A stretch of DNA of 64,000 bases from NCBI RefSeq assembly GCF_964212655.1, contig NZ_OZ156465.1, forward strand, positions 2,480,001-2,544,000, read 5' to 3'. This DNA is from Candidatus Thiodiazotropha sp. LNASS1. GTDB taxonomy: Bacteria > Pseudomonadota > Gammaproteobacteria > Chromatiales > Chromatiaceae. The notes under the pieces were generated by a model. It was given only the letters and a program-made list of their open reading frames with translations. It had not been told where the DNA came from and made no database searches. A program made the translations under genes and the position numbers. How positions within the stretch are numbered: the first letter of the stretch is position 1; the number at the start of each line of letters is the position of its first letter. Positions 1-10,164 of the stretch are shown piece by piece.

Positions 1-2049
1 AACAAGAGCAAGGCGCCCGTCTATAGCATGCTGGAGTTTCGTATCGGACAGGGGGTGGTCGGTGGCTATGCCGTCAGTGGCTATCGCCTGGGGCGTGCCG
101 CAGGGAGTTTGATGGCGGAGATCCTCAGCGGTAAGCCGGTTTCGGAGGTGCCTGTTCTCAAAACCGGCGTGAATCGGTTGATGTTCGACAGTATTCAGTT
201 GGATCACTTCGGGATCGATCCCACCAATCTTCCTGTGGGCAGTACGCAGCTCAATCTTGACAGAGCCCTCTTCACGCAACAGGAGAGAATGTGGCTGGAG
301 CAGCACCCCGTGATCCGAATCGCCCCGGATCCCGACTTTCCACCTATCGAATATTTTGATGATAGCGGCGCTTATCATGGCCTGGCTGCCGACTACGTCC
401 GAAAACTGGAAGAGAAGATCGGATTCAGATTTGACATTGTTCGTCTGAAAAACTGGGACCAGGCAGTCGCCCAGGCACAAAGTCGCGAGGTGGATATGTG
501 GGCAGCGGCCAGCCCCACAGAACAACGCCTGGAGTATATGTCATTCACCCAACCCATGATCGATGTCCCCGCTGTCATAATGACACGGCGTGACGAGGAG
601 GGGGTGCTGGGAATGCAGGACCTGATCGGGAAGCGGGTAACCGTCGTCTCGGGTTATGCCGCGCATGACTTTCTTTTAAAAAACTATCCGACGATAGCGC
701 TCGACGTGGCCCCCGATATCCGCAGTGCATTGCGCAAGGTCTCTTTTGGCGAGGTGGACGCCATGGTCGGGAACCTGGCCACCTCTACCTATTACATGGA
801 ACAGGAGGGGATCAGCAACCTAAAAGTGGCGGGAGAGTCAGGTTATCGCTACAGGCTGTCCTTGGCGATACGTAAGGACTGGACAATGCTTCGGCATATA
901 CTCGATAAAGGGTTGAGACTGATCACTGATGAAGAGCGGCGCGCTATCATGGACAGATGGGTGCGGTTCGATGTGGCGGACCGGGCATGGTGGCAACTGT
1001 CGCGAGAGCAGTGGATCGTACTGCTTGGTACGCTTGCGGTATTTGCTGCGGTTATCATCCTGACCTGGAATTTGATACTGCGGCGGCGTGTCAGGGAACG
1101 GACAGTCGATCTGGCCAGGATCAATAAAAAGCTGAATGAGACCAACAGGCTGTTGGGCGAGAGTGAAGAAAAATACCGTCTGATCTTTGAAACCTCGGAA
1201 GATCCTATGTGGTTGATAGAGGGCAATCAGTTCATCATGACCAACGAGGCGTCATCCCGCCTGCTGGGTTACGAGAGCCCGGAACAACTGGTCAATACGC
1301 CGCCCTGGGCGTTATCACCGGAATTCCAACCGGATGGGATGTCCTCCGATGAAAAGGCCAAGGCAATGTTGGCCCAGGCCATGAAATACGGCTATAACCG
1401 TTTCGAGTGGGAGCATATGAAGCGCGACGGTACGACCTTTCCGGTGGAGGTGTCCCTGACACGTATCCCATACCGCGGACGCTCAGCCATATTCTGTATG
1501 TGGAATGACATCACCGAACGTAAAGCGGCCGCGTTGGAGATTCAGCGCCTGGCCACCCATGATGCCCTCACCGGCCTCGCCAGTCTGCGTCTGGCGGAAG
1601 ACCGTATCGAAATGGCGATTGCCAAGGCGCGAAGGGAAAACTGTAAAATGGCCGTGCTGTTTATCGATCTCGATGGGTTCAAGAAGATCAACGATGAGTA
1701 TGGTCACGATGCGGGTGATGCGCTGCTGAAGGAAGTGGCGGTTCGTATGTCCGCTATCGTGCGTGAGGTCGATACGGTCGCGCGTATAGGCGGTGATGAA
1801 TTCCTGATTATATTAAGCTGTATTGCGACGCTCGCGGATACCGATCGTGTATCGGCTCAGTTGATTCAGGCAGTGGGTCAGCCCTGTTTCTTTGAAGGCA
1901 ATAAGTTGAATGTCGGTGTCAGTGTTGGCGTTGCTATCTACCCCGATCATGGCGATACGCGGGATGCTCTCGTGCGGAGTGCCGACAGGGCCATGTATGA
2001 GGTAAAGAGGGGAGGTAAAAACAACTTCCGTGTTGCGCATAAAGTTTAG
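1..2049 (+). CDS. periplasmic-sensor diguanylate cyclase (ABC_sub_bind/SBP_bac_3-PAS-GGDEF), 5' end missing
   Basis: The reading frame is open from the first base, so the true start lies upstream. The visible part has, in order, the C-terminal end of an ABC-transporter-type substrate-binding domain (to about nt 250), a complete SBP_bac_3-like periplasmic domain (about nt 290-970), one membrane helix (about nt 1010-1090), a short linker, a PAS domain (about nt 1170-1520) and a GGDEF domain. The GGDEF signature is intact at nt 1789-1803 and is preceded by an RxxD inhibitory-site motif (REVD) five residues earlier. An active, product-inhibited cyclase making cyclic di-GMP in response to a small periplasmic ligand is therefore expected. 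The ligand cannot be told from sequence. No second gene is coupled to it downstream. Confidence 0.93.
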   Translation, partial: NKSKAPVYSMLEFRIGQGVVGGYAVSGYRLGRAAGSLMAEILSGKPVSEVPVLKTGVNRLMFDSIQLDHFGIDPTNLPVGSTQLNLDRALFTQQERMWLEQHPVIRIAPDPDFPPIEYFDDSGAYHGLAADYVRKLEEKIGFRFDIVRLKNWDQAVAQAQSREVDMWAAASPTEQRLEYMSFTQPMIDVPAVIMTRRDEEGVLGMQDLIGKRVTVVSGYAAHDFLLKNYPTIALDVAPDIRSALRKVSFGEVDAMVGNLATSTYYMEQEGISNLKVAGESGYRYRLSLAIRKDWTMLRHILDKGLRLITDEERRAIMDRWVRFDVADRAWWQLSREQWIVLLGTLAVFAAVIILTWNLILRRRVRERTVDLARINKKLNETNRLLGESEEKYRLIFETSEDPMWLIEGNQFIMTNEASSRLLGYESPEQLVNTPPWALSPEFQPDGMSSDEKAKAMLAQAMKYGYNRFEWEHMKRDGTTFPVEVSLTRIPYRGRSAIFCMWNDITERKAAALEIQRLATHDALTGLASLRLAEDRIEMAIAKARRENCKMAVLFIDLDGFKKINDEYGHDAGDALLKEVAVRMSAIVREVDTVARIGGDEFLIILSCIATLADTDRVSAQLIQAVGQPCFFEGNKLNVGVSVGVAIYPDHGDTRDALVRSADRAMYEVKRGGKNNFRVAHKV

Positions 2050-2707
2050 GCGGAATAAATGCAACGTCTCTGACCGACAAGACTGAAAGTTGCATCAGAT
2101 TTCCAGATCAAAATAGATTTGTAACCCTCCAATTGTCAATCCAACAGAATAACACAGCTTCATATCCCTTATTTATGACCCGCATTTCAATTCATACAAA
2201 AGTCAGCCATGCCGCATACATCGAAAGTAGCTGCAATCCCGTTGAGGGTGATACTTAGGCGTTTCGTGCTATCCAAACCATGCAGTAGTGGTGAAGCTCT
2301 CTGAACAGGTAGCAATTCGGGCGCTGCTGGACACTCACCCAGGTGTGGATTTTCCACCTCTATCCAAGAGCCAGATGGTTGAAGCATTGCCTATTTTCTA
2401 CAATGTTGTAGCGAAATGAAAGTAAATGTATGCTTCTAATAGTTTGTCTATTTTTTTCTTAGTGTATTACTGCGCCAGCGCTTAAACACAACCTAAACAA
2501 TATATTTAACCATGCAATAAGACAGTATTTCTGGCGGTCAGACCGGTGTTTATACCAGTGCCGTGGAGCTGAAAATCTCTCTCGAGATTGTCGGTGTTGT
2601 GACTAAGACTGACTGCGATTAAATTACCGGTGTAAAGCTACGCGATGCAGTGAAAAAACGAGAATTAAACAGGGCTGATCCTAATATTCCGTCAGCAGGA
2701 GACTGGT
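2050..2707. other. 658-bp gene-poor gap
   Basis: No intact gene is visible between the diguanylate cyclase and the P-type ATPase. The only coding-like trace is a short remnant at 2521-2622, listed separately. The rest is AT-rich with many stops in all frames. The ATPase ribosome-binding site (AGGAG, 2697-2701) ends the gap. Confidence 0.6.
2521..2622 (+). pseudogene. possible remnant of a putative molybdenum-carrier-family gene
   Basis: Between two in-frame stops this stretch translates to a peptide beginning DSISGGQTGV and continuing with ISLEIVGVV. Family members (putative molybdenum cofactor carrier, often written ISGGQTGxDRAALD...) open with the same ISGGQTG glycine-rich motif followed by a helix and GIxxGGW. 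Here the DRAALD part is changed and the frame stops after about 33 codons, so if related it is a dead 5' fragment. The match rests on one short motif and could be chance. Confidence 0.35.
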
Positions 2708-5422
2708 GTGGATACATTACTTTCCAAACATTGGCATCATTTATCAGCAGATGAAGTCGAGGGGCTTCTGGAGTCCAGCGCGACAAAAGGGCTCGATATC
2801 TTTGAGCTGGAGCATCGTCACGCCCATTTCGGTCCAAATCGTCTAACGCCGCAAAAGGGCAAAGGTCCGCTGGAGCTTTTCATTCTGCAATTTCATCAGC
2901 CGCTGATCTATATCCTGCTCGCCGCGGCACTCATTACTTTTCTCCTGCAAGAGTGGGTCGACAGCGGTGTCATTTTCGGGGTAGTGCTGGTCAATGCCAT
3001 CGTTGGATTCATCCAGGAATCCAAGGCGCTGAAGGCCATCGAGGCCCTGGCACAATCCATGGAAGGTTCAGCCACCGTAGTCAGGGCTGGCAAGAAAACC
3101 GTTGTTCCCTCTTCTGATGTCGTCCCCGGCGACCTGGTGCTGATGCAATCTGGGGACAAGGTGCCTGCCGACCTGCGTTTGGTGCATTCTCGGGAATTGC
3201 AGATCGATGAATCCACTCTGACTGGAGAATCCGTGCCTGTACAAAAGCGGACTGAAGAGTTGGCCCAGGAAACCGTGCTGGCCGATCGTCATAATATGGC
3301 TTATTCATCGACCCTGGTGACCCACGGCACAGGTGCCGGGCTGGTGGTTGCCACCGGCGATTCGACCGAGATCGGCCATATCAATGCACTTATTTCCAGT
3401 GCCGAGATACTTGCCACACCGCTCACGCGTAAAATCACCCAATTCAGTGGTGTTCTGTTATGGATCATTCTGGTCCTGGCCGGATTGACTATTCTGGCCG
3501 GGTGGATGCATGGCGGCTCATTGCTGGAAACCTTCATGGCCGCGGTAGCGCTGGCCGTGGGCGCAATACCGGAAGGATTGCCCGCCGCCATGACTATTAT
3601 GCTGGCCATCGGCGTCAGCAAGATGGCTAGGCGCAATGCCATCATCCGCCGCATGCCGGCTGTGGAAACACTGGGTAGCACCACGGTCATCTGTTCCGAT
3701 AAAACCGGCACCCTGACACAGAACCAGATGACCGTTAAGGAGGTTTGCGCCGGTGGCGGATGCTATGAGTTTGCCGGCACCGGCTACGCGCCGGAAGGGA
3801 ACATTTCCCTCAGCGATTCCGTCATCGACGTCAAAGCACATGGCGTACTGATTGAATGCCTTCGCGCCGGTCTGTTGTGCAACGAATCCCGTCTGATCCA
3901 TAACGAGAATAAATGGGGAATCGAGGGAGACCCGACCGAGGCCGCCCTGGTTTCCGCAGCACTGAAAGCGGGTCTTACGGTGGATTCCTCCGAACAGGAA
4001 TATCCTCGTATCGATACCCTCCCCTTCGAGTCCGAACATCACTATATGGCAACCCTGCACCAGACGGCCGCCGAAGCCCACGGTATTATCTACATGAAAG
4101 GCTCCGTAGAGAGCATCGTTTCGCGTTGTCAGGACGCATTGGATTCCAATGGAGATCGCACTCAGCTCGATACAGATCTGATCGATCAGCAAGTAGAGGA
4201 AATGGCTATACGCGGTCTTCGCGTGCTGTCCTTTGCCAGAAAGATTCCAAGCGCACCTACCTCATCAGTCGGTCACGCTGACGTGAGTGAGGGCCTGACT
4301 TTCTTGGGCCTGCAGGCAATGATGGATCCCCCCAGACAGGAAGCAATAAGCTCTGTAAATACCTGTCAGCAGGCAGGGGTGCGGGTGAAGATGATCACCG
4401 GTGATCATGTGGTAACTGCTGCATCCATCGCTCATCAGATCGGTCTGGATGGCACCACCAAAGACAATATGGATGATTTTGCGATCAGCGGCCACGCTCT
4501 GACCGAACTAACCGATCAGAACCTGGTGGATGCCGCTGGAAAAATCGCAGTATTTGCCCGTGTTACGCCCGAACAGAAACTACGTCTGGTCGAGGCGCTC
4601 CAGGCCCAAGGGCATGTCGTGGCAATGACAGGCGATGGTGTCAACGACGCGCCTGCGCTCAAGCAGGCCGATATTGGTGTCGCCATGGGCATGGGAGGAA
4701 CAGAAGTGGCCAAGGAAGCGGCTGACATGGTACTGACCGACGATAACTTCTCGACCATCGAAGCGGCTGTCGAGGAAGGACGCGCAGTATTCGATAACCT
4801 GGTCAAATTCATCACCTGGACACTGCCGACAAACGTGGGGGAAGGCCTGGTAATTCTGCTGGCGGTCTTTCTCGGCGTCGCTTTACCCATCACCCCGGTA
4901 CAGATTCTATGGATAAACATGACGACTGCCGTACTGTTGGGTTTGATGCTCGCCTTCGAAGATAAGGAACCGGGTATCATGACCCGGCCACCCCGCCGTC
5001 CTGAAACACCTGTGATCACCCAGGAGCTGGCCATACGGATCGGGGTGGTGAGTTTGATGCTGGTCGCCGGTGCTTTCGGTCTCTTCGAATGGGTGCTGAG
5101 TCAGGGCCAAAGCCTTGAAATCGCAAGAACTGTGGCCATGAACATGTTTGTATTCGGCGAGCTTTTCTACCTGTTCAATTGCCGCTCGCTGCGTTACAGC
5201 ATGTTTCAGCTAGGTGTATTCTCTAACCGATGGCTTATCCTGGGCGTGACGGTGATGGCAGGGTTGCAGATACTCATGACCTACGTCCCAACAATGAACC
5301 TGCTTTTCGGGACCGCGCCGATCGGTCTTGTAGAATGGGGTTTGATACTGGGTGGCGGCCTCGCGATCTATACCGTTGTGGGCACTGAAAAATGGATGCG
5401 ACGCCTTAAGCATAACGAGTAA
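2708..5422 (+). CDS. P-type cation-transporting ATPase, CtpF/PMR1-like P2 group
   Basis: 904-residue inner-membrane ATP-driven cation pump. The GTG start is set by AGGAG five bases upstream, with no better ATG. Visible parts: N-terminal cation-ATPase domain, actuator motif TGES (172-175), M4 motif PEGLPA (288-293), phosphorylation site DKTGTLT with Asp331, and hinge motif GDGVNDAP (642-649), then the C-terminal helices. M4 has the Glu, and M5 the Asn and Glu, that bind calcium in SERCA pumps. In M6 the run reads WINMTTAVLLG, so the position of SERCA Asp800 is Ala. This M6 type is shared with mycobacterial CtpF-like pumps, so calcium is likely but not assured as substrate. It stands alone, convergent with the next gene. 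Confidence 0.93.
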   Translation: MDTLLSKHWHHLSADEVEGLLESSATKGLDIFELEHRHAHFGPNRLTPQKGKGPLELFILQFHQPLIYILLAAALITFLLQEWVDSGVIFGVVLVNAIVGFIQESKALKAIEALAQSMEGSATVVRAGKKTVVPSSDVVPGDLVLMQSGDKVPADLRLVHSRELQIDESTLTGESVPVQKRTEELAQETVLADRHNMAYSSTLVTHGTGAGLVVATGDSTEIGHINALISSAEILATPLTRKITQFSGVLLWIILVLAGLTILAGWMHGGSLLETFMAAVALAVGAIPEGLPAAMTIMLAIGVSKMARRNAIIRRMPAVETLGSTTVICSDKTGTLTQNQMTVKEVCAGGGCYEFAGTGYAPEGNISLSDSVIDVKAHGVLIECLRAGLLCNESRLIHNENKWGIEGDPTEAALVSAALKAGLTVDSSEQEYPRIDTLPFESEHHYMATLHQTAAEAHGIIYMKGSVESIVSRCQDALDSNGDRTQLDTDLIDQQVEEMAIRGLRVLSFARKIPSAPTSSVGHADVSEGLTFLGLQAMMDPPRQEAISSVNTCQQAGVRVKMITGDHVVTAASIAHQIGLDGTTKDNMDDFAISGHALTELTDQNLVDAAGKIAVFARVTPEQKLRLVEALQAQGHVVAMTGDGVNDAPALKQADIGVAMGMGGTEVAKEAADMVLTDDNFSTIEAAVEEGRAVFDNLVKFITWTLPTNVGEGLVILLAVFLGVALPITPVQILWINMTTAVLLGLMLAFEDKEPGIMTRPPRRPETPVITQELAIRIGVVSLMLVAGAFGLFEWVLSQGQSLEIARTVAMNMFVFGELFYLFNCRSLRYSMFQLGVFSNRWLILGVTVMAGLQILMTYVPTMNLLFGTAPIGLVEWGLILGGGLAIYTVVGTEKWMRRLKHNE

Positions 5423-5499
5423 AAACACATCAGTATTCGAACTGGGCAAGTTGTTTGGGTCAGTAAAAGAAGCGCCAGTTGAAAGCAAATCCCTTTTAC

Positions 5500-7056
5500 T
5501 TATCCGAGCACACCATGTTTTCTAAACATGGCGAGGAGCCGCTCCAAATGATGATCTAAATGGGCTATCAACTCATCGGCGGACAACCTTGAATCGACCA
5601 ATCCCGCCAAATCACCTTCGGGTTTGAAATCCTCCCACAGTTTATGTAGCAGTTTCTCTTTATCCGTGGACCCATCTATATACCTGACAACACGTGCAGC
5701 GAACTGATCCAGATGTATTCCCGCATGATGAATAGTTGGAATATGACCGTCCCCACGCAATATACCCAGGCGAGCTACTGCATCCATCTGCCAATCGGGC
5801 AGGCCGACTGTGTCGCCAACCATATCTATTGGTCTTGCATGGAGGATGCCCTTCGCATAAAGCATCAGCATTTCATTGAGCATTTCATTTTCCTGCGCTG
5901 CAAAATGATCGCCGCCGTTGCCACGCACCCATTCTGCCGCTCGACTCACTAATTCAGCAAAAGAGACAGGTGTTGGAAAATAGTCTGTCAACAAGGCTAT
6001 TCCCGCCTTGGTCAAGGGATGGGCAATTTCGTACTTCTGACCTTCCGAATGCTTGAAGGGCGCCGGCTTGTTTCGGCGCAGGTCCAGTTTTTTAGGTGGA
6101 CGTAAATCAGCTATCCATGCGAAGTTACGTAGCTGTTGTATATCCGGCGAGCGAGAAGGCTGCCTGGCTTTATGACACAGCAGGCTTTGATGAAAACTGC
6201 GGTTCAATAAAAAATCTGCCTGTTGCAACCGTCCAATCGGATCGTCAATCATGTTAAGAAATCGTTCAGCCTCTTCTCCCAGGTAGCCGGGAAATTGCAT
6301 CTCAAGCACAATATCAACGATATAGTCCAGACCATGTTTATTTGCCTCACTGATGAAATCGGTAAGCAACACAGGTTCATTATAGGTTTCCAGATACTCA
6401 TGATAGAGGTAGCTGGGATGTGCGTTGCGTATGCGCTCTATTTCATCTTTCAAATAGTACAAGAGCGCTTGCTCCGATCCCCCCAATCCCGCATCGAGAA
6501 AATCCAGGTAATTTTGAGCGGCATCCAGCCTGGCACGCGGCGATAGGATATCCCGCACCTGATACAGCAGCATATCGCGCAGCATCCCTCGCATACGCCA
6601 TCCCGGGTAACTGTTATAGCTGATATAAGCCACGCCCTGTGGGCTAAGTAACTGCGAAGAGAGTTCCTTTATCCGTGTACGAACCTCAGGAGGTGACCAG
6701 GAATAGACACCATGGGTAATGATGTAGTCGAACCTGAGCCCCTCATCCTGCAGCTCAAGTATATCCGCCTGCCTTATTTCGCAGTTTGCCAAACCAAGCT
6801 CAGCAATCCGGGATGACCCTTCCTGCGCCTGTTCAGGAGATAGCTCAATACCCAGAAAATAGCTATCCGGCAAACGCGCTGCCATGGGTATCAGGTTACC
6901 TCCGCAGGCACAGCCAAGTTCCAGGACATTGCAATTTGTCGGTGGAACAGAATCAATCCCATACAGACGCGCCAAACATGCCAAATGTCCTGGATGTGTT
7001 TCAGGTAAAGGAGTTGATTCGTATGGTATTGCGTCGTAGCTATCAGCAATACTCAT
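5500..7056 (-). CDS. class I SAM-dependent methyltransferase with C-terminal methyltransferase-regulatory domain
   Basis: 518 residues. The N-terminal third is a Rossmann-type methyltransferase with the SAM-binding glycine loop VLELGCACGGN near residue 50, followed by the acidic GIELS strand end and a HGVYSW motif IV-like segment. The middle and C-terminal part fits the methyltransferase regulatory domain family found in bacterial proteins of this size. The ATG is preceded by AGGAG at six bases. Substrate unknown. It is not in an operon: the ATPase gene converges on it and rsmA diverges from it. Confidence 0.85.
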   Translation of the reverse strand: MSIADSYDAIPYESTPLPETHPGHLACLARLYGIDSVPPTNCNVLELGCACGGNLIPMAARLPDSYFLGIELSPEQAQEGSSRIAELGLANCEIRQADILELQDEGLRFDYIITHGVYSWSPPEVRTRIKELSSQLLSPQGVAYISYNSYPGWRMRGMLRDMLLYQVRDILSPRARLDAAQNYLDFLDAGLGGSEQALLYYLKDEIERIRNAHPSYLYHEYLETYNEPVLLTDFISEANKHGLDYIVDIVLEMQFPGYLGEEAERFLNMIDDPIGRLQQADFLLNRSFHQSLLCHKARQPSRSPDIQQLRNFAWIADLRPPKKLDLRRNKPAPFKHSEGQKYEIAHPLTKAGIALLTDYFPTPVSFAELVSRAAEWVRGNGGDHFAAQENEMLNEMLMLYAKGILHARPIDMVGDTVGLPDWQMDAVARLGILRGDGHIPTIHHAGIHLDQFAARVVRYIDGSTDKEKLLHKLWEDFKPEGDLAGLVDSRLSADELIAHLDHHLERLLAMFRKHGVLG

Positions 7057-7400
7057 GGGTATCTCCTGGGATAAATATTTGGATTGAAGCGATCATCTCA
7101 TGTCAAACCAATACAAAACGTGTGTCACAGGGCAGATGGAATTTTGAGTGATAATGGAATTGGATTTTAAAAGATTCTATTTTCCATCCAGTTGAAAAAA
7201 CCAAAATTCTCATCATGAAACACATTTTTTTAAGCGAAACGGTCTGCCAAGGCCGGAATTAATGATGTCCACCCCGACAATAGCACCAATACAACTTTCA
7301 AAGCGACATGCAATCACCCCACACCCGGATCTGACGTGGTGATATCATTGGGCTCATCCAATTAGCCGAATTTTGACTGACTGAAAGAACGAATAAACGC
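7057..7400. other. 344-bp divergent intergenic region
   Basis: Separates the divergently read methyltransferase and rsmA genes and must hold both promoters. I see no convincing -35/-10 pair, no ORF of note and no repeat. A T-run and A-run near 7190-7240 are not part of a stem. Confidence 0.5.
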
Positions 7401-8192
7401 ATGGTTAATCCACCAACACACAGGGCCAGAAAAAGATTCGGCCAGAACTTCCTCCACGATCCCGGCATCATCCAGCGCATCGTTCAGGCCATCAATCCGC
7501 AACCGGGTGACAACCTGATCGAGATCGGGCCCGGACAAGGCGCCATTACCACGGAGCTACTGCCTATGATCGGCCGTATGCACGCCGTCGAACTGGACCG
7601 CGATCTGGTGACACCGCTGGCAGAGCATTGCGCCTCGCTGGGTGAATTGCGGATCCACAATACAGACGCCTTGAAGTTCGATTTCACACAGCTGGCGGAG
7701 GCGGAGCGACCGCTCAGGGTGGTAGGAAACCTGCCCTACAACATATCCACACCGCTGCTGTTTCACCTCCTGGACCAGGCCGATCAGATCCGCGACATGC
7801 ATTTTATGCTACAGAAAGAGGTGGTGGATCGCATGGCGGCGAAGCCTGGGAGTAAGACCTATGGTCGCCTGACAGTGATGCTGCAGGCCAGGGCCGAGGT
7901 CACATCGCTGTTCAGCATCGGACCCGGCGCCTTCAATCCGCCACCCAAGGTCGAATCCGCCTTTGTGCGTCTGCTGCCGCTGAAACCGCCCCCTTACCAA
8001 ATCGATGATTGGGATCGCTTCAGCAGACTGGTCAGCCAGGCCTTCTCTCAACGGCGCAAGACGCTGCGCAATAGCCTGGGCAAGCTGTTGACGGCGGACG
8101 CCATCACGGCAGCTGGCATCGATCCCGGCAACCGGGCGGAGCAGCTCAGCGTGGCGGAATTCGCCAATCTGGCGAACCAGGCATCCGTATAA
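7401..8192 (+). CDS. rsmA: 16S rRNA (adenine1518-N6/adenine1519-N6)-dimethyltransferase
   Basis: 263 residues, the family's usual length. It dimethylates two adjacent adenines in the 3' hairpin of 16S rRNA during 30S assembly, using SAM. Diagnostic motifs: KRFGQNFL (11-18), SAM loop EIGPGQG (41-47), ELDRD ending the second strand, and the catalytic NLPY motif (110-113). The C-terminal helical domain with QRRKTLRNSLG is present. In many gammaproteobacteria rsmA lies between pdxA and apaGH; here it stands alone. Confidence 0.98.
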   Translation: MVNPPTHRARKRFGQNFLHDPGIIQRIVQAINPQPGDNLIEIGPGQGAITTELLPMIGRMHAVELDRDLVTPLAEHCASLGELRIHNTDALKFDFTQLAEAERPLRVVGNLPYNISTPLLFHLLDQADQIRDMHFMLQKEVVDRMAAKPGSKTYGRLTVMLQARAEVTSLFSIGPGAFNPPPKVESAFVRLLPLKPPPYQIDDWDRFSRLVSQAFSQRRKTLRNSLGKLLTADAITAAGIDPGNRAEQLSVAEFANLANQASV

Positions 8193-8499
8193 CAACTAAA
8201 CGATAACACCTTGGTCAGTCTGTCTGCGTATCGATTGCCCTGGGTAGAAAAACCGGTTGTCCAAACTCAACTGAGTCAAATCCGATTTTCAATATGCACT
8301 TGGAACAAGACAGGGAAATTGAATACAGTGAATGTCACCGATCGGTCAACCCGGCAAGGCCATAGGTAATATTCACCACAATAATGTGACATTCTGTGTC
8401 AGGCTATCGAATACACAACACCCTGCCAACCGGTCAATAGCGTTTGTCTATACTCTGGTCATACTGCTCAGAATAAACAAATCAAGACATGGAAGTACT
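8193..8499. other. 307-bp intergenic region
   Basis: No gene visible. An open frame runs into the HD-domain gene from 8332 but lacks the family's N-terminal character and a ribosome-binding site, so I treat it as non-coding leader. A TATACT hexamer at about 8450 could be a -10 box, without a clear -35. Confidence 0.4.
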
Positions 8500-9360
8500 A
8501 TGAAAATCACCACGCTGATTATAGAGACACTCGGCAACCATATTGAGGAAACCTATCTTAGCCTCTACGGTCCACAGGAACCGTTGTATCCCAAGGCCCT
8601 CAATTCCGCCGCACGCATGGTACTGGAACTCATAGCAAACAGCGACGCCCTGTATCACGATGTCCACCATACAGTGCAGGTCACACTGGTTGGCGAGGCG
8701 ATTCTGCGGGGTCGCCACATGGTCAAACGCGTCAATCCTGACGACTGGCTGCATTTTATGGTGGCCTGCCTGTTGCACGACATCGGATACGTCCGTGGGG
8801 TTTGCCCCGGCGACTCCGATACAGCGTTTGTCATCGATGCAGAAGGAAACCGCATTACGCCACCGCGCGGCGCCTCCGATGCCTTTCTCACACCCTATCA
8901 TGTCGACCGCGGCATCCTCTTCGCCAAGAACCGCGGGAAAGATGTACCCTATGTCGACACCGAACGCCTGGCACGCGCCATTGAATTGACGAGATTTCCT
9001 GTTCCGGACTCGGCAGACCATCAGGAAACTGATACAGAGGCCGGTCTGGTTCGTGCAGCCGATCTCATTGGCCAACTTGGTGATCCCGACCACATGCGCC
9101 GGTTGTCAGGACTCTACTACGAGTTCGTTGAAACCGGGACTGCCGAAAGACTTGGCTATTCCAACGCCGCCGATCTTGCGGAGGATTATCCGGTCTTTTT
9201 CTGGAACAAGGCGCAGCCCTATCTGAAAGACGCCTTGCGCTACCTTCAGCTGACCCAGGAAGGCAAGCAGTGGATTGCGAATCTGCATTCACACGTGTTT
9301 GCCGTGGAACACAACCAGTTTTACCTGGGGCCGTTCAGCGGTAAGAAGACTACAGATTAG
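8500..9360 (+). CDS. HD-domain metal-dependent phosphohydrolase-like protein
   Basis: 286 residues from the ATG at 8500, which has GGAAG four bases upstream. The frame is open back to 8332 but the upstream 56 codons look non-coding. Metal-binding motifs of the HD superfamily are visible: HDVHH (53-57) and the paired HD in LLHDIGY (His93-Asp94), with further conserved D/H residues towards the middle (DLIGQLGDP). HD proteins hydrolyse phosphate esters, often of nucleotides, but the substrate here cannot be inferred. No signal peptide or membrane helix, so cytoplasmic. Monocistronic. Confidence 0.85.
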   Translation: MKITTLIIETLGNHIEETYLSLYGPQEPLYPKALNSAARMVLELIANSDALYHDVHHTVQVTLVGEAILRGRHMVKRVNPDDWLHFMVACLLHDIGYVRGVCPGDSDTAFVIDAEGNRITPPRGASDAFLTPYHVDRGILFAKNRGKDVPYVDTERLARAIELTRFPVPDSADHQETDTEAGLVRAADLIGQLGDPDHMRRLSGLYYEFVETGTAERLGYSNAADLAEDYPVFFWNKAQPYLKDALRYLQLTQEGKQWIANLHSHVFAVEHNQFYLGPFSGKKTTD

Positions 9361-9633
9361 AATTATCTCATCCAACCGCAGATGGTCTGCCGGTTGCTCG
9401 CGGCTTCGCCGCCAAATGGCTTGATACAGCGACCGCTCGCTATCGGCTGAGAGTGACGGCGACATGGAGGTTCGTTCAGGCGTAGAAGCGGATGCTAATT
9501 GTCATAAGTCAAACACATCATAGACGCACTATACAGAATAGGATGCCTGACCTACCCTATCTGAATCAGGTTACTCCTATCGCGACCCTGCAGTAGATAC
9601 GCGATATCTAACTCTTAACCGGGGAGCGAAGCC

Positions 9634-10164
9634 ATGCGCCAGACAAAACATTCCATTCCCTTAATCCTGAAGGGTTTTTTCCTGATATCCAGCTTATTGC
9701 CCCTATACGCGAATGCCTGGACCGACGACATCACCGAGACGGCCTATGTCAATACCGTCTGCGAACTGACACCTGAAGCGCAGTGTTCCTGGGCCATTCT
9801 GATCGATCTGGAAGCCCCCGGGGTGGATATGCATGAGTCCTCCCTTGCATCCGCCCGTCTCGACAGATCGAATTTCGAACGGGCCAACTTCTCACGCGCG
9901 ATATTTCAACTGGCCAATCTCAAAGACACCAATCTCATGCTGAGTAATTTGGAGCACGCACACATGCACGGCGTCAATCTGCAGAACGCCAATCTAATGT
10001 TTGCCAATCTGAGCGGCGCCAGCCTTTTCGATGCCGACTTGAGCGGAGCAGATCTGCGGGGAGCGAATCTGGTAGGAGCCATCCTGATAAAAGCCAAACT
10101 CGATGGTGCAACCTGGACTGACGGCCACATCTGCGCAGAGGGCTCTATTGGAGAATGCAAATAG
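9634..10164 (+). CDS. exported pentapeptide-repeat protein
   Basis: 176 residues. The ATG follows GGGGAG at eight bases. The first about 28 residues are a signal peptide (basic start, FFLISSLLPLYANA). From about residue 70 to 155 the sequence follows the A(D/N)LXX pentapeptide pattern about 17 times (ANFSR, ANLKD, ANLMF, ADLSG, ADLRG, ANLVG), which folds as a right-handed quadrilateral beta helix. Four cysteines, at both ends outside the helix, may form disulfides. Role unknown; secreted pentapeptide proteins have no single function. Confidence 0.85.
   Translation: MRQTKHSIPLILKGFFLISSLLPLYANAWTDDITETAYVNTVCELTPEAQCSWAILIDLEAPGVDMHESSLASARLDRSNFERANFSRAIFQLANLKDTNLMLSNLEHAHMHGVNLQNANLMFANLSGASLFDADLSGADLRGANLVGAILIKAKLDGATWTDGHICAEGSIGECK

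Noticed and set aside
8332-8499. N-terminal extension of the HD-domain gene
   Set aside because: No ribosome-binding site before 8332, residues without domain pattern, and a good start at 8500.
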